DNA of 53,588 bases from an uncultured Bacteroidales bacterium (GCA_900319925.1 ONQE01000013.1:1-53588), one strand, 5' to 3'; positions 34,535 to 42,139 are shown, numbered from the stretch's first letter. Program-made: numbers and translations. The notes: generated by a model from the sequence alone, not told the origin.

Positions 34535-36027
34535 ATGTCAATGTCAAGTATGTGGTCAACCCGGCTTACAAGTTCAAGGACGACCGGTGGAATGTGGTGA
34601 TTACCAACAACAACCCGGGCCGTTACGATTCCGACCGACGCCGTGACGATATCACCACCTCGTTTGTGTGGCGCACGCACCCCGATTTGGCGTACCTGTT
34701 CGGCTATTTCGACGGTGCCCGCACACTGGACGAGACCGCGAGCCTCTTTGCAGAGCGGGAAGGTGTGAGCAAGGAACGGTTCTTGGAGTCCGTGCGCCCC
34801 TGCATCTGCAACCGAGACCCGATCCTGATCCCCGCATACGAACGGCACTGGGTCTCCATCCCGAAGAACTTCCTGATCCCGAACCACGCCGGCATCGTGC
34901 GCGACAATCTCCTCCAAGGCATCGACCTTCCCTTTATCCGTGAGCACTTCGATCTGACGGAGGTGCGATTGCGCGTGCCCAACAGCATGACGCTGATGCT
35001 CAACACCGACTGCGCGACCGACTGCATCTATTGCTATGCCGACAGGCCACGCATCCTGCAGCCGATCTCCTTCAACCGGATCAAGGAACTGCTCAAGGAG
35101 GCATACGATTTGGAGATGCCCGATGTGGATGTGGACGGCGGCGACCTCTTCCTGTATCGGGATTGGCGGAAACTGCTCGATGAGATGCGCCGGTACGACT
35201 ACGTGCCCAACATCTCGACCAAATATCCCCTTACGCAAAGCATGGTGGACGACTTGAGGAGTCTGGGAATCCGCCGTATCCAGCTCTCCATCGACAGTGT
35301 GGACAATGCGGAGATGCAGCAGATGCTGTATGTGGGCGAGGAGTACCTTGGGAAAGTCCTTTGCGGTCTCCGGCTGTTGGACGAGGCCGGCATAGAAGTC
35401 ACCGTGAAACCTGTCATCACGCGGTTCAACGATTCCGAGAAATCCGTGAACGCCTTGATTGACACGCTGACGGCGTTTGGCAGCGTCAGGCGGATCGACT
35501 TCACGCCGGCCGGTTTCAGCCGGTTCAAGCCCCCCGTCTATTACAGCACCTTGGAACAGCTGGATCGGTTGAGAACTGTTGTGGAACATCGGAACAGGGA
35601 TTGCCCGGCTGATCTGACCTTTGCCGGATGTGAGGAGCCGAAGAGTGTCGGGCAACGATGCGAAGACTGGGAACAGCGGGCAATGTGTACGGGCAATGTG
35701 CACGGCTTCTTCGTCCTCCCCGACGGCAAAGCGACCCTTTGCGAGCAGCTCTACTGGCATCCTTTCTTCATTATGGGCGACCTGAGACGGCAGTCCATCA
35801 TGGAAATGTGGAATTCGGAGAAGGCATTGTCGCTGTGGAACATCTCCCGGGGCGAGGTGCGGAGCGCGAGCCCGTGCCGGATGTGCTTCCGGTTTGAGGA
35901 GTGCCGACGCGGGTTGGGAAACTGCTGGCGCAAAGCGGTTTCGGCGTATGGTCCTGAAAACTACGACTTTCCGTCGCCCGACTGCCCGAAGGCGCCACCC
36001 GTCACAAAGGACTACTACCTTATGTGA
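34522..36027 (+). CDS. Radical SAM/SPASM peptide maturase with PqqD-like domain
   Basis: The 501-residue protein has an N-terminal region of about 100 residues (VNPAYKFKDDRWNVVITN, FGYFDGARTLDETASLF) that resembles PqqD, the domain that binds RiPP leader peptides. The radical SAM core has the CX3CX2C cluster motif at Cys164, 168 and 171 (TDCATDCIYCYADRP), DGGDLFL and SIDSVDNAEM. The C-terminus is SPASM-like: Cys at 389 (AMCTGN), KATLCEQLYWH, then CRMCFRFEECRRGLGNC and a late DCP, enough for auxiliary 4Fe-4S clusters. Such enzymes form C-C, thioether or other links in peptides. The gene overlaps the 37-codon ORF by 13 bp. The exact family and modification are unknown. Confidence 0.85.
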   Translation: MQTVDVNVKYVVNPAYKFKDDRWNVVITNNNPGRYDSDRRRDDITTSFVWRTHPDLAYLFGYFDGARTLDETASLFAEREGVSKERFLESVRPCICNRDPILIPAYERHWVSIPKNFLIPNHAGIVRDNLLQGIDLPFIREHFDLTEVRLRVPNSMTLMLNTDCATDCIYCYADRPRILQPISFNRIKELLKEAYDLEMPDVDVDGGDLFLYRDWRKLLDEMRRYDYVPNISTKYPLTQSMVDDLRSLGIRRIQLSIDSVDNAEMQQMLYVGEEYLGKVLCGLRLLDEAGIEVTVKPVITRFNDSEKSVNALIDTLTAFGSVRRIDFTPAGFSRFKPPVYYSTLEQLDRLRTVVEHRNRDCPADLTFAGCEEPKSVGQRCEDWEQRAMCTGNVHGFFVLPDGKATLCEQLYWHPFFIMGDLRRQSIMEMWNSEKALSLWNISRGEVRSASPCRMCFRFEECRRGLGNCWRKAVSAYGPENYDFPSPDCPKAPPVTKDYYLM

Positions 36028-36044
36028 CAAAACGCGAGAACACC

Positions 36045-36068
36045 CCGTAACCGAGTAACCTTGTAACC
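36045..36068 (+). repeat. Three GTAACC octamers upstream of dsrC promoter
   Basis: CCGTAACC, GAGTAACC, TTGTAACC. One or two copies of GTAACC also sit just before the promoters at 21332 and 42977, so this may be part of a promoter module. Confidence 0.75.
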
Positions 36069-36079
36069 CAAAAAAAATG

Positions 36080-36087
36080 TATCTTTG
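36080..36087 (+). promoter_or_regulatory. -7 element (TATCTTTG) of dsrC
   Basis: An A8 run and TGTATCTTTGCGCC lie 22 bases before ATG 36109. The block from GTAACCC through CTTTGCGC nearly matches that at 42961. Confidence 0.8.
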
Positions 36088-36108
36088 CGCCTCTAAAAAT
36101 TCATCATT

Positions 36109-36426
36109 ATGGCAAATATTGAATTCAATAACAAGACCTACGAGATGGACGGCGACGGCTTCATGGTCCATCCTGAAGAGTGGAACAAGGAACTGGCCGC
36201 GGAGATTGCCAAGGCCGACGGCATCACGGAGATGACGGAGAACCATTGGAAAATCGTGGATTGCATCCGTGCCAACTACGAGGAAAAGGGCATCGCCCCG
36301 ATGGTCCGCACCATCTGCAAGACCGCCAACCTGAAGCTGAAGGACATCTACGAGCTCTTCCCGCTCGGCCCCGCAAGAGGCGCCTGCCGCGTCGCCGGTC
36401 TCCCGAAACCCGAAGGCTGCGTATAG
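36109..36426 (+). CDS. dsrC: DsrC/TusE family sulfur-carrier protein with both redox cysteines
   Basis: The 105-residue protein matches DsrC over its length: DGDGFMVHPEEWNKELA, TENHWKIVDCIRANYEEKGIAP and the flexible C-terminal arm GPARGACRVAGLPKPEGCV. It has both arm cysteines, Cys93 and Cys104, in the CX10C spacing of true DsrC; TusE proteins for tRNA thiolation keep only the last. In sulfate reducers DsrC carries sulfite sulfur as a trisulfide that the DsrMK membrane complex reduces. No dsrAB is in the window. A DsrM-like gene follows 128 bp downstream and an HdrD/DsrK-like gene is at 26012. The radical SAM gene ends 81 bp upstream, but dsrC has its own promoter. Confidence 0.92.
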   Translation: MANIEFNNKTYEMDGDGFMVHPEEWNKELAAEIAKADGITEMTENHWKIVDCIRANYEEKGIAPMVRTICKTANLKLKDIYELFPLGPARGACRVAGLPKPEGCV

Positions 36427-36430
36427 TAGG

Positions 36431-36550
36431 TTAAGGTTTAAGGTTTATAGTTTAAGGTTTATGGTTTAACACTTGATTCCCTAACCCCTTAAACCTTAAA
36501 CCTTAAACCATTAATCCTCTAACCCTTTAACCTTAAACCTTAAACCATTT
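36431..36550 (+). repeat. Inverted pair of heptamer arrays between dsrC and the DsrM-like gene
   Basis: TTAAGGT-type units (36431-36470) are followed by ACCTTAA-type units (36487-36550), the reverse complement. A 17-base perfect inverted repeat (36431-36447 with 36490-36506) could form a long hairpin between the two genes. The last unit ends 6 bases before ATG 36555. Confidence 0.9.
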
Positions 36551-36554
36551 TACT

Positions 36555-37202
36555 ATGAGTGTTTTACAGTATATCGCGATAGTCGCGGCGGTTTATTGCC
36601 TCGTTAGTTTATTCGTGCATTTCGTCAGGGTTGTGCGCCTCGGTGCCCCGAAAGACAAGTCGGAGCCCAGCGGCAGCGTGAAGGAGGGGGTGGTCTATGC
36701 CAACACCATCGCCATGATGCCCAATCAGAAAGAGTCGGCGTACCTGCATCTGCCGTCCTACGCCACGGGAATGCTGTTCCACATCGGTCTCTTCTGCTGT
36801 CTGCTCTTCTTTGTGCTCTCCTTCTTCCCCTTCTTCAACAACTGGATTGGCGGCTGCAACTGGCATTATGTGCTGGCCATCCCGACCGCCTTAGGCACCG
36901 TCTGTGGCATCATCCTCTTCATCAGAAGACTGGTTTCCAAGGATTTGAAGCCCTTCACCATGCCCGACGACTACATCTCTTGCGGCTTAGTGACCCTTTT
37001 CCAGCTGATGACGACGCTCTACCTGTGCTGCTCGACCTGCTGCGGATCTGTTACCATATTATATTATATAAGCAGCATCCTGCTGTTCCTCTACATGCCC
37101 CTCGGCAAACTCCGCCACGCGGTCTATTATTTCGCGGCGCGCTATCATCTGGGGTTCTTCTACGGATGGCGGAATGTGTGGCCGAACAGGGAGAAGGAAT
37201 AA
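36555..37202 (+). CDS. DsrM/TmcC-like membrane cytochrome b subunit
   Basis: A 215-residue inner-membrane protein with about five or six helices. The sequence LPSYATGMLFHIGLF, the central HYVLAIPTALGTV and a C-terminal KLRHAVYYFAARYHLGFFYGWR end match the NarI-like membrane subunits of DsrM, HmcE and TmcC, in which helix histidines ligate haem b and exchange electrons with menaquinol. The likely soluble partner is an HdrD/DsrK-like protein, present at 26012 but not adjacent. dsrC lies upstream, the same functional grouping as DsrC-DsrMK. The family match rests on motif pattern; haem content is inferred. Confidence 0.75.
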   Translation: MSVLQYIAIVAAVYCLVSLFVHFVRVVRLGAPKDKSEPSGSVKEGVVYANTIAMMPNQKESAYLHLPSYATGMLFHIGLFCCLLFFVLSFFPFFNNWIGGCNWHYVLAIPTALGTVCGIILFIRRLVSKDLKPFTMPDDYISCGLVTLFQLMTTLYLCCSTCCGSVTILYYISSILLFLYMPLGKLRHAVYYFAARYHLGFFYGWRNVWPNREKE

Positions 37203-37275
37203 CCCCTACCCCGGCCTACGGCCACCCCTTCCCCTGGGGAAGGGGAATTCCCTCGCTCCGGCACGGTGTGCCGAA
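37203..37275 (+). repeat. GC-rich palindromic REP-like element
   Basis: Three palindromes: GGCC-TAC-GGCC (37213), CCCCTTCCCC-T-GGGGAAGGGG (37225-37245) and GGCACGGTGTGCC (37260). It resembles dispersed elements of Bacteroidota intergenic regions and fills the gap after the DsrM-like gene, perhaps also ending its transcript. Confidence 0.6.
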
Positions 37276-37336
37276 GTTGGAAAGTAAAGCGTACGAAGGA
37301 TTTGATCAGTACACCAGTAATTAATAGTTCAAAACG

Positions 37337-37870
37337 ATGAAAGATACAATAGGACAACCCGAAAGAAAAAGCAGCCAATCGCTTGGTGTGTTTTATGCTA
37401 TGGTGTTGGCGGCTTTCGTCCTATTTGCCGCGTGCGAGCGGCCGGAACCGGAGCCCGAACCCGAAGTGAATCCTACTGAACAGGTTGTTCTTGTGGATGG
37501 TCCCATTCCGTTTTCAGAGATTACTACCGACTCAACAGGTTGCGGATGGCACAATATTCAATACGACAACCAGGCTGTCCTGATAAACGACACCCAATCT
37601 TTCTTTCTTTACACGGATTGTGTTGACGGACACTATCCTGAAATTAATTTCGACAGCAACAGTGTTGTATTATGGAGCGGTTGGGTTGGTGGAGGTTCTT
37701 ATTTCAACACAGCTACTATTGAATGTGTAGAAGGGGTTTTCCATATTGACTTGTTCTTTCAAGAGGATCTTACTTGTGTTGCAAGTGAGCCTTGGATAAA
37801 AGTGTTTTTACTACCAAAAATTCCGGATAGCACACCAATTTCCGTAGAGGTTCATGTCGCATCAATTTAA
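37337..37870 (+). CDS. Lipoprotein, function unknown
   Basis: A 177-residue protein with a long n-region, a hydrophobic helix and a lipobox (LFAACERPE, Cys near residue 33), then a Pro-Glu repeat linker (PEPEPEPE) and a single beta-rich domain with four Cys. No family recognised. Its second half is more AT-rich than its neighbours, hinting at acquisition. Translation may start at a later Met (residue 21, before the hydrophobic helix). No promoter is evident. Confidence 0.65.
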   Translation: MKDTIGQPERKSSQSLGVFYAMVLAAFVLFAACERPEPEPEPEVNPTEQVVLVDGPIPFSEITTDSTGCGWHNIQYDNQAVLINDTQSFFLYTDCVDGHYPEINFDSNSVVLWSGWVGGGSYFNTATIECVEGVFHIDLFFQEDLTCVASEPWIKVFLLPKIPDSTPISVEVHVASI

Positions 37871-37891
37871 AGTTATTTCAATAATAAGAGT

Positions 37892-39298
37892 ATGACATTA
37901 GACTTTTTAGGCGCGACCGAAGAGGTCACCGGCAGCAAGTTCCTGCTGACGACCAAGGACGGCATCAAGATATTGCTGGACTGCGGAATGTACCAGGGCA
38001 AGGGTTTGGAGACCGATGCCATGAACCGCGATTTGGGTTTCGACCCGACCGAGATCGACATCGTGCTGCTCTCGCACGCGCATATCGACCATGCCGGACT
38101 TATACCATATATATATAAGTTAGGATTCCGCGGCAAGGTGTTCTGCACCCCCGCCACCCGCGACCTCTGCGCCATCATGCTGGCCGACTCGGGCCGCATC
38201 CAGGAGGCCGATGCGCGGCAGTTCAACAAGAAGACCGAGCGCGTGGGCAAGACCCCCATCGAGCCCATCTACAACGAGAAGGACGCGGTGGAGTGCATGC
38301 GGCTGTTCATCAGCATCCCGCGCGGACTGCACTTCAACATCACCCCGACCGTGGCCATCGACTTCATTGACAGCGGCCACATGCTGGGCAGCAGCGCCAT
38401 TTACATCACCTTCAAGGAGGGCCGCAAGACCCGCACGCTCTGCTACACCGGCGACGTGGGCCGCTACGACAAACGCATCCTGCCCGATCCGGAACCATTC
38501 CCCTACGCCGACTACATCATCACTGAATCTACCTACGGCGATCGGCTGCACTCCACTTTGGACGAGGCCGACAAGGAGCTGATGCTCGTGGTGCGCGACG
38601 CCTGCGCGAAACGCAAGGGCAAGCTGCTCATTCCCTCGTTCGCCATCGGCAGGACACAGGAAATCGTCTATACGCTGCACCGTTTGGAACTCGCCGGCGA
38701 CCTGCCCGACATTGAGTGTTTCGTGGATAGTCCGCTGGCCTGCTCCGCCACCAACATTTTCCGGCTGCACGACGACTGCTTCAACGAGGAGATGCGGGAG
38801 TTCATGGCTGCCACCAAGGATCCTTTTGGCTTCGACAAGCTCTCCTACGTGCGCACCATCGACGACTCCAAGGCGCTGAACGAGCACAATCGTCCCTGCA
38901 TCATCATCTCCGCCTCGGGCATGATGGAGGCCGGGCGTATCAAACACCACCTAGCCAACAACATCGAGAATCCGAAGACCACCATTCTGTGTGTGGGCTA
39001 CTGCGCCCCGACCACCTTGGGCGCGAAGATCATGCGCGGCGACGAGAAGGTCTCCATCTTCGGCAACGAGTACAAGGTGCGCGCGACCCTCGCCCGCATC
39101 GACGCCTACTCCGGACATGCCGACTATAACGAACTTATCCGCTACCTCTCCTGCCAGAAGGGCAACAAGCGGTTGAAGAAGATCTTCGTCGTGCACGGCG
39201 AGAACGATGCCCGCCACGCGTATTCGAAACACCTTAAGGATGCCGGTTTCAAACAGGCCTATGTACCGAGATTCCGGGAATCTATTGAGCTAATTTAA
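37892..39298 (+). CDS. Metallo-beta-lactamase fold hydrolase with beta-CASP/RNA-specificity domain
   Basis: The 468-residue protein starts with TLDFLGATEEVTGSKFLL and has the zinc motif SHAHIDHAGLIPYI, GHMLGSSAIYI, YTGDVGRYD and STYGDR, then beta-CASP and the RMMBL tail with SASGMMEAGRIKHHL and YSGHADYNELIRYL. This domain order is that of the Ysh1/CPSF-like RNA-processing group, so RNase activity is likely though untested. It would be cytoplasmic. The stop codon directly abuts a heptamer array. Confidence 0.9.
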   Translation: MTLDFLGATEEVTGSKFLLTTKDGIKILLDCGMYQGKGLETDAMNRDLGFDPTEIDIVLLSHAHIDHAGLIPYIYKLGFRGKVFCTPATRDLCAIMLADSGRIQEADARQFNKKTERVGKTPIEPIYNEKDAVECMRLFISIPRGLHFNITPTVAIDFIDSGHMLGSSAIYITFKEGRKTRTLCYTGDVGRYDKRILPDPEPFPYADYIITESTYGDRLHSTLDEADKELMLVVRDACAKRKGKLLIPSFAIGRTQEIVYTLHRLELAGDLPDIECFVDSPLACSATNIFRLHDDCFNEEMREFMAATKDPFGFDKLSYVRTIDDSKALNEHNRPCIIISASGMMEAGRIKHHLANNIENPKTTILCVGYCAPTTLGAKIMRGDEKVSIFGNEYKVRATLARIDAYSGHADYNELIRYLSCQKGNKRLKKIFVVHGENDARHAYSKHLKDAGFKQAYVPRFRESIELI

Positions 39299-39333
39299 GA
39301 GTTAGGAGTTAAGAGTTAAGAGTTAAGAGTTAT
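39299..39333 (+). repeat. GAGTTAA heptamer array from stop codon to start codon
   Basis: Units GAGTTAG, GAGTTAA x3, GAGTTAT begin on the first base after the hydrolase TAA. The last unit contributes the AT of the next gene's ATG (GAGTTATG). Confidence 0.95.
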
Positions 39334-39694
39334 GGCGAGGCAGAGCATAGTTGGAGATAAAAGTTTGGCTTTCGCAAAAAGAATAGCAAAGCTTTATCGT
39401 TTTTTAGTTGACAAAAAGAAAGAAACAATTATGTCTAAACAAATTCTTCGATCAGGAATTAGCATAGGTGCTAACATAAGGGAAGGATTGTTTGCCCAAA
39501 GTCGTAAGGATTTCATCAGCAAAATGAATATCGCATTAAAAGAAGCAGGAGAAACAGATTACTGGATTGAAATTCTTTATTCAGCAGACTACTTAACAGA
39601 AATGGAATACAAATCATTAAAGAATGACAATGACGAACTCATCAGAATGTTATCATCTATAGTTAAAACGACTAAGGATAATACTCCGAAATAA
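39332..39694 (+). CDS. Four-helix bundle protein (23S rRNA intervening-sequence protein family)
   Basis: A 120-residue, all-helical protein with the family pattern: LAFAKRIAKLYRFL, SKQILRSGISIGANIREGL, FISKMNIALKEAGETDYWI and a final YKSLKNDNDELIRMLSSIVK. Members, first seen as ORFs in 23S rRNA intervening sequences, form pentamers of four-helix bundles whose function is unknown. It is much more AT-rich than the genes around it and is flanked on both sides by heptamer arrays, so it looks inserted. It is not inside an rRNA gene here. Confidence 0.92.
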   Translation: MARQSIVGDKSLAFAKRIAKLYRFLVDKKKETIMSKQILRSGISIGANIREGLFAQSRKDFISKMNIALKEAGETDYWIEILYSADYLTEMEYKSLKNDNDELIRMLSSIVKTTKDNTPK

Positions 39695-39701
39695 CTCTTA
39701 T

Positions 39702-39725
39702 CTATAATCTATCAACTATTAACTT
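39702..39725 (+). repeat. Degenerate CTATNAN heptamer array before rfbD
   Basis: CTATAAT, CTATCAA, CTATTAA, then CTT before ATG 39726. It occupies the gap between the four-helix protein and rfbD. Confidence 0.55.
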
Positions 39726-40589
39726 ATGAAGAACATCCTCATCACTGGTGCCAACGGGCAATTAGGAAACTGTCTGCGCGATTTGGCAGCGGATTATCAA
39801 GACAAATACAACTTTTATTATACAGATGTCGCGGAGTTAGACATCACCGATGCAGAGGCCATAGAGAAATTCGTTGTGGAAAACGGCATCGACATCATCA
39901 TCAACGCGGCGGCCTACACGGCAGTCGATAAGGCGGAGGACGACGAGGAGAACGCCTACCGGCTCAACTGCTCGGCGGTCGGGAATTTGGCGGGAGTGGC
40001 GAAGAAGCACGGGCTCGCGCTGGTACACATCTCCACGGACTACGTATTCTCCGGCGAGATGGCCACGCCTTACGTGGAGACGGACGTGCCTGCGCCGAAA
40101 TCGGTGTATGGTTCGACCAAGCTGGCGGGCGAGCGGGCGATTGTGGAGAGCGGCTGCCGGGCAGTCGTCATCCGCACGTCTTGGCTCTACTCCGAATACG
40201 GCAACAACTTCGTGAAGACGATGCTGCGGCTGGGGCGTGAGCGGGAGTTCATCCGTGTCGTGTGCGACCAGATCGGCGGGCCGACCTACGCCGGAGACTT
40301 GGCGAAGGTTGTTTTCGGGATGTTGGATCATCTGCCGGAAGGGGAGGGGACGGAGTTCTACCACTTCGCCGACGAGGGGGTTTGCAGCTGGTTCGACTTC
40401 GCGAAAGCCATCATGGAGATGGCCGGTTTGGACTGCCGTGTGGAAGCGATTCCGACATCGGATTATCCCGCAAAAGCGCGCCGTCCTGCCTTTTCTGTCT
40501 TCAATTTGGGCAAAACCAAGGGCACCCTCGGGATGGTTATTCCTTATTGGAGAGATAGTTTGAAATTGACTATCAGTAAGTTACAATGA
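39726..40589 (+). CDS. rfbD: dTDP-4-dehydrorhamnose reductase
   Basis: The 287-residue protein is a short-chain-type reductase with the NAD(P) motif ITGANGQLGNCLRDL, STDYVFSGE, the catalytic YGSTKLAGE (Tyr-X3-Lys) and GGPTYAGDLAK. It would catalyse the last step of dTDP-L-rhamnose synthesis for envelope polysaccharide. The other rhamnose genes (rfbA, B, C) are not in the window, so the pathway is split. The next element is a promoter for tRNA-Thr. Confidence 0.93.
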   Translation: MKNILITGANGQLGNCLRDLAADYQDKYNFYYTDVAELDITDAEAIEKFVVENGIDIIINAAAYTAVDKAEDDEENAYRLNCSAVGNLAGVAKKHGLALVHISTDYVFSGEMATPYVETDVPAPKSVYGSTKLAGERAIVESGCRAVVIRTSWLYSEYGNNFVKTMLRLGREREFIRVVCDQIGGPTYAGDLAKVVFGMLDHLPEGEGTEFYHFADEGVCSWFDFAKAIMEMAGLDCRVEAIPTSDYPAKARRPAFSVFNLGKTKGTLGMVIPYWRDSLKLTISKLQ

Positions 40590-40634
40590 AATAAAAAAAA
40601 ATCTCAAAGGGTGTTGCAGAATTAAAAAAAAGTG

Positions 40635-40642
40635 TATTTTTG
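40635..40642 (+). promoter_or_regulatory. -7 element (TATTTTTG) of the tRNA-tuf operon
   Basis: An A-rich run and GTGTATTTTTGCGC lie 50 bases before tRNA-Thr. Confidence 0.7.
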
Positions 40643-40651
40643 CGCACCTTA

Positions 40652-40679
40652 TTTCCCACAAGGGAAACGTTCTTTTTTT
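40652..40679 (+). terminator. Terminator-like hairpin between promoter and tRNA-Thr
   Basis: TTTCCC-ACAA-GGGAAA followed by CGTTC and T7. It lies inside the leader of the tRNA-tuf transcript and may be an attenuator or merely a processing signal. The stem is only 6 bp. Confidence 0.45.
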
Positions 40680-40692
40680 AGCAGAAAAAAAA

Positions 40693-40764
40693 GCCGTTGT
40701 AGCTCAGTGGTAGAGTACATCCTTGGTAAGGATGGGGTCATGAGTTCAACTCTCATCAACGGCT
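40693..40764 (+). tRNA. tRNA-Thr (GGT anticodon)
   Basis: Seven-base acceptor stem GCCGTTG/CAACGGC, D-arm GCTC...GAGT, anticodon loop TTGGTAA reading GGT, and a T-arm with GTTCAAC. No CCA is encoded. It is followed by T9 and then tuf. Confidence 0.95.
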
Positions 40765-40825
40765 CTTTTTTTTTTGAAATAAGGAGACATAAGGATAAAA
40801 ATTAAAAACATAAAATTTATAAAAA

Positions 40826-42013
40826 ATGGCAAAAGAAAAATTTGAACGTACTAAACCCCACGTGAACGTGGGTACCATCGGTCACATTGACCACGGTAAA
40901 ACTACTCTTACCGCTGCCATCACCACCGTGTTGGCTCAACAAGGTCTCTCCGAACTCAGATCTTTCGATTCTATCGATAACGCCCCTGAGGAAAAAGAGC
41001 GTGGTATCACCATCAACACCGCTCACATTGAGTATCAGACGGCCAACCGTCACTATGCTCACGTTGACTGTCCCGGCCACGCCGACTATGTGAAGAACAT
41101 GGTTACGGGTGCTGCCCAGATGGACGGCGCTATCCTCGTTGTGGCTGCCACCGACGGCCCGATGCCCCAAACTCGTGAGCACATCCTGCTCGCCAAGCAG
41201 GTCGGCGTTCCGAGAATGGTGGTCTTCATGAACAAGGTTGACCTTGTTGACGACCCCGAGCTTCTCGACCTCGTCGAAATGGAAATCCGTGACCTTCTCA
41301 CGTTCTACGGCTTCGACGGCGACAACACCCCCGTCATCCGCGGCTCTGCCCTCGGCGGCCTGAACAACGAACCCAAGTGGGTTGAGAAGATTATCGAGCT
41401 TATGGATGCCGTTGACACTTGGATTCCGCTGCCTCCGCGTGACGTCGATAAAGACTTCCTCATGCCCGTCGAGGACGTGTTCTCCATCACTGGCCGTGGT
41501 ACCGTTGCCACTGGTCGTATCGAGACCGGTGTCATCCACACCAGCGACCCCGTCGATATCATCGGTATGGGTGCTGAGAAACTGAAATCCGTCGTCACTG
41601 GCGTCGAGATGTTCCGCAAGATCCTTGACGAAGGTGAAGCTGGCGATAACGTGGGTCTGTTGCTCCGCGGTATCGACAAGGACGAAATCCGTCGTGGTAT
41701 GGTTATCGCGAAACCCGGTTCCATCCACCCGCACAAGAAATTCAAAGCTTCCGTGTATGTGTTGAAGAAAGAAGAAGGCGGCCGTCACACTCCGTTCGGC
41801 AACAACTATCGCCCGCAATTCTACTTCCGCACCACTGACGTTACCGGCGCCATCACCCTGCCCGCAGGTGTCGAAATGTGCATGCCTGGTGATAACGTGG
41901 AAATCACGGTCGATCTGCTCTCCGAAATCGCTCTGAACATGAACCTCCGTTTCGCTATCCGTGAGGGTGGTCGTACGGTCGGCGCTGGTCAGGTCACCGA
42001 GATCTTAGACTAA
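40826..42013 (+). CDS. tuf: Elongation factor Tu
   Basis: The 395-residue GTPase is full length: G1 [10 protein letters not shown]3 DCPGHADY, G4 NKVD and the domain 2-3 motifs ([22 protein letters not shown]). It brings aminoacyl-tRNA to the ribosome. It lies between tRNA-Thr and tRNA-Trp, the order common in Bacteroidota, but the secE-nusG-rpl genes that often follow are missing here. Confidence 0.99.
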   Translation: MAKEKFERTKPHVNVGTIGHIDHGKTTLTAAITTVLAQQGLSELRSFDSIDNAPEEKERGITINTAHIEYQTANRHYAHVDCPGHADYVKNMVTGAAQMDGAILVVAATDGPMPQTREHILLAKQVGVPRMVVFMNKVDLVDDPELLDLVEMEIRDLLTFYGFDGDNTPVIRGSALGGLNNEPKWVEKIIELMDAVDTWIPLPPRDVDKDFLMPVEDVFSITGRGTVATGRIETGVIHTSDPVDIIGMGAEKLKSVVTGVEMFRKILDEGEAGDNVGLLLRGIDKDEIRRGMVIAKPGSIHPHKKFKASVYVLKKEEGGRHTPFGNNYRPQFYFRTTDVTGAITLPAGVEMCMPGDNVEITVDLLSEIALNMNLRFAIREGGRTVGAGQVTEILD

Positions 42014-42065
42014 TTAGTCACCACTAAATAGTAAAGAGGAGGCCCTTAACAGCCTCCTCTTTCAC

Positions 42066-42136
42066 AGGGGAATAGTTTAAGGGCAGAATAGTGGTCTCCA
42101 AAACCATTGATGGGAGTTCGAATCTCTCTTCCCCTG
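42066..42136 (+). tRNA. tRNA-Trp (CCA anticodon)
   Basis: Acceptor stem AGGGGAA/TTCCCCT, anticodon loop CTCCAAA reading CCA, and T-arm with GTTCGAATC. No 3' CCA encoded. Confidence 0.95.
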
Positions 42137-42139
42137 CTA

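Noticed and set aside
34336-36246. A 636-codon minus-strand frame opposite the radical SAM gene
   Set aside because: It covers the radical SAM gene, the peptide and part of dsrC. The plus-strand genes have motifs and promoters; this frame has neither.
36109-36426. Interpretation as TusE for tRNA thiolation only
   Set aside because: The protein has both arm cysteines in CX10C spacing, where TusE keeps only the last one, and a DsrM-like gene is next to it. A tRNA role is not excluded but is less likely.
36431-36550. Telomere-like repeat because of AGGTTTA units
   Set aside because: Both orientations occur internally between two genes in a circular-type chromosome context; other heptamer arrays have unrelated sequences. 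The likeness is superficial.
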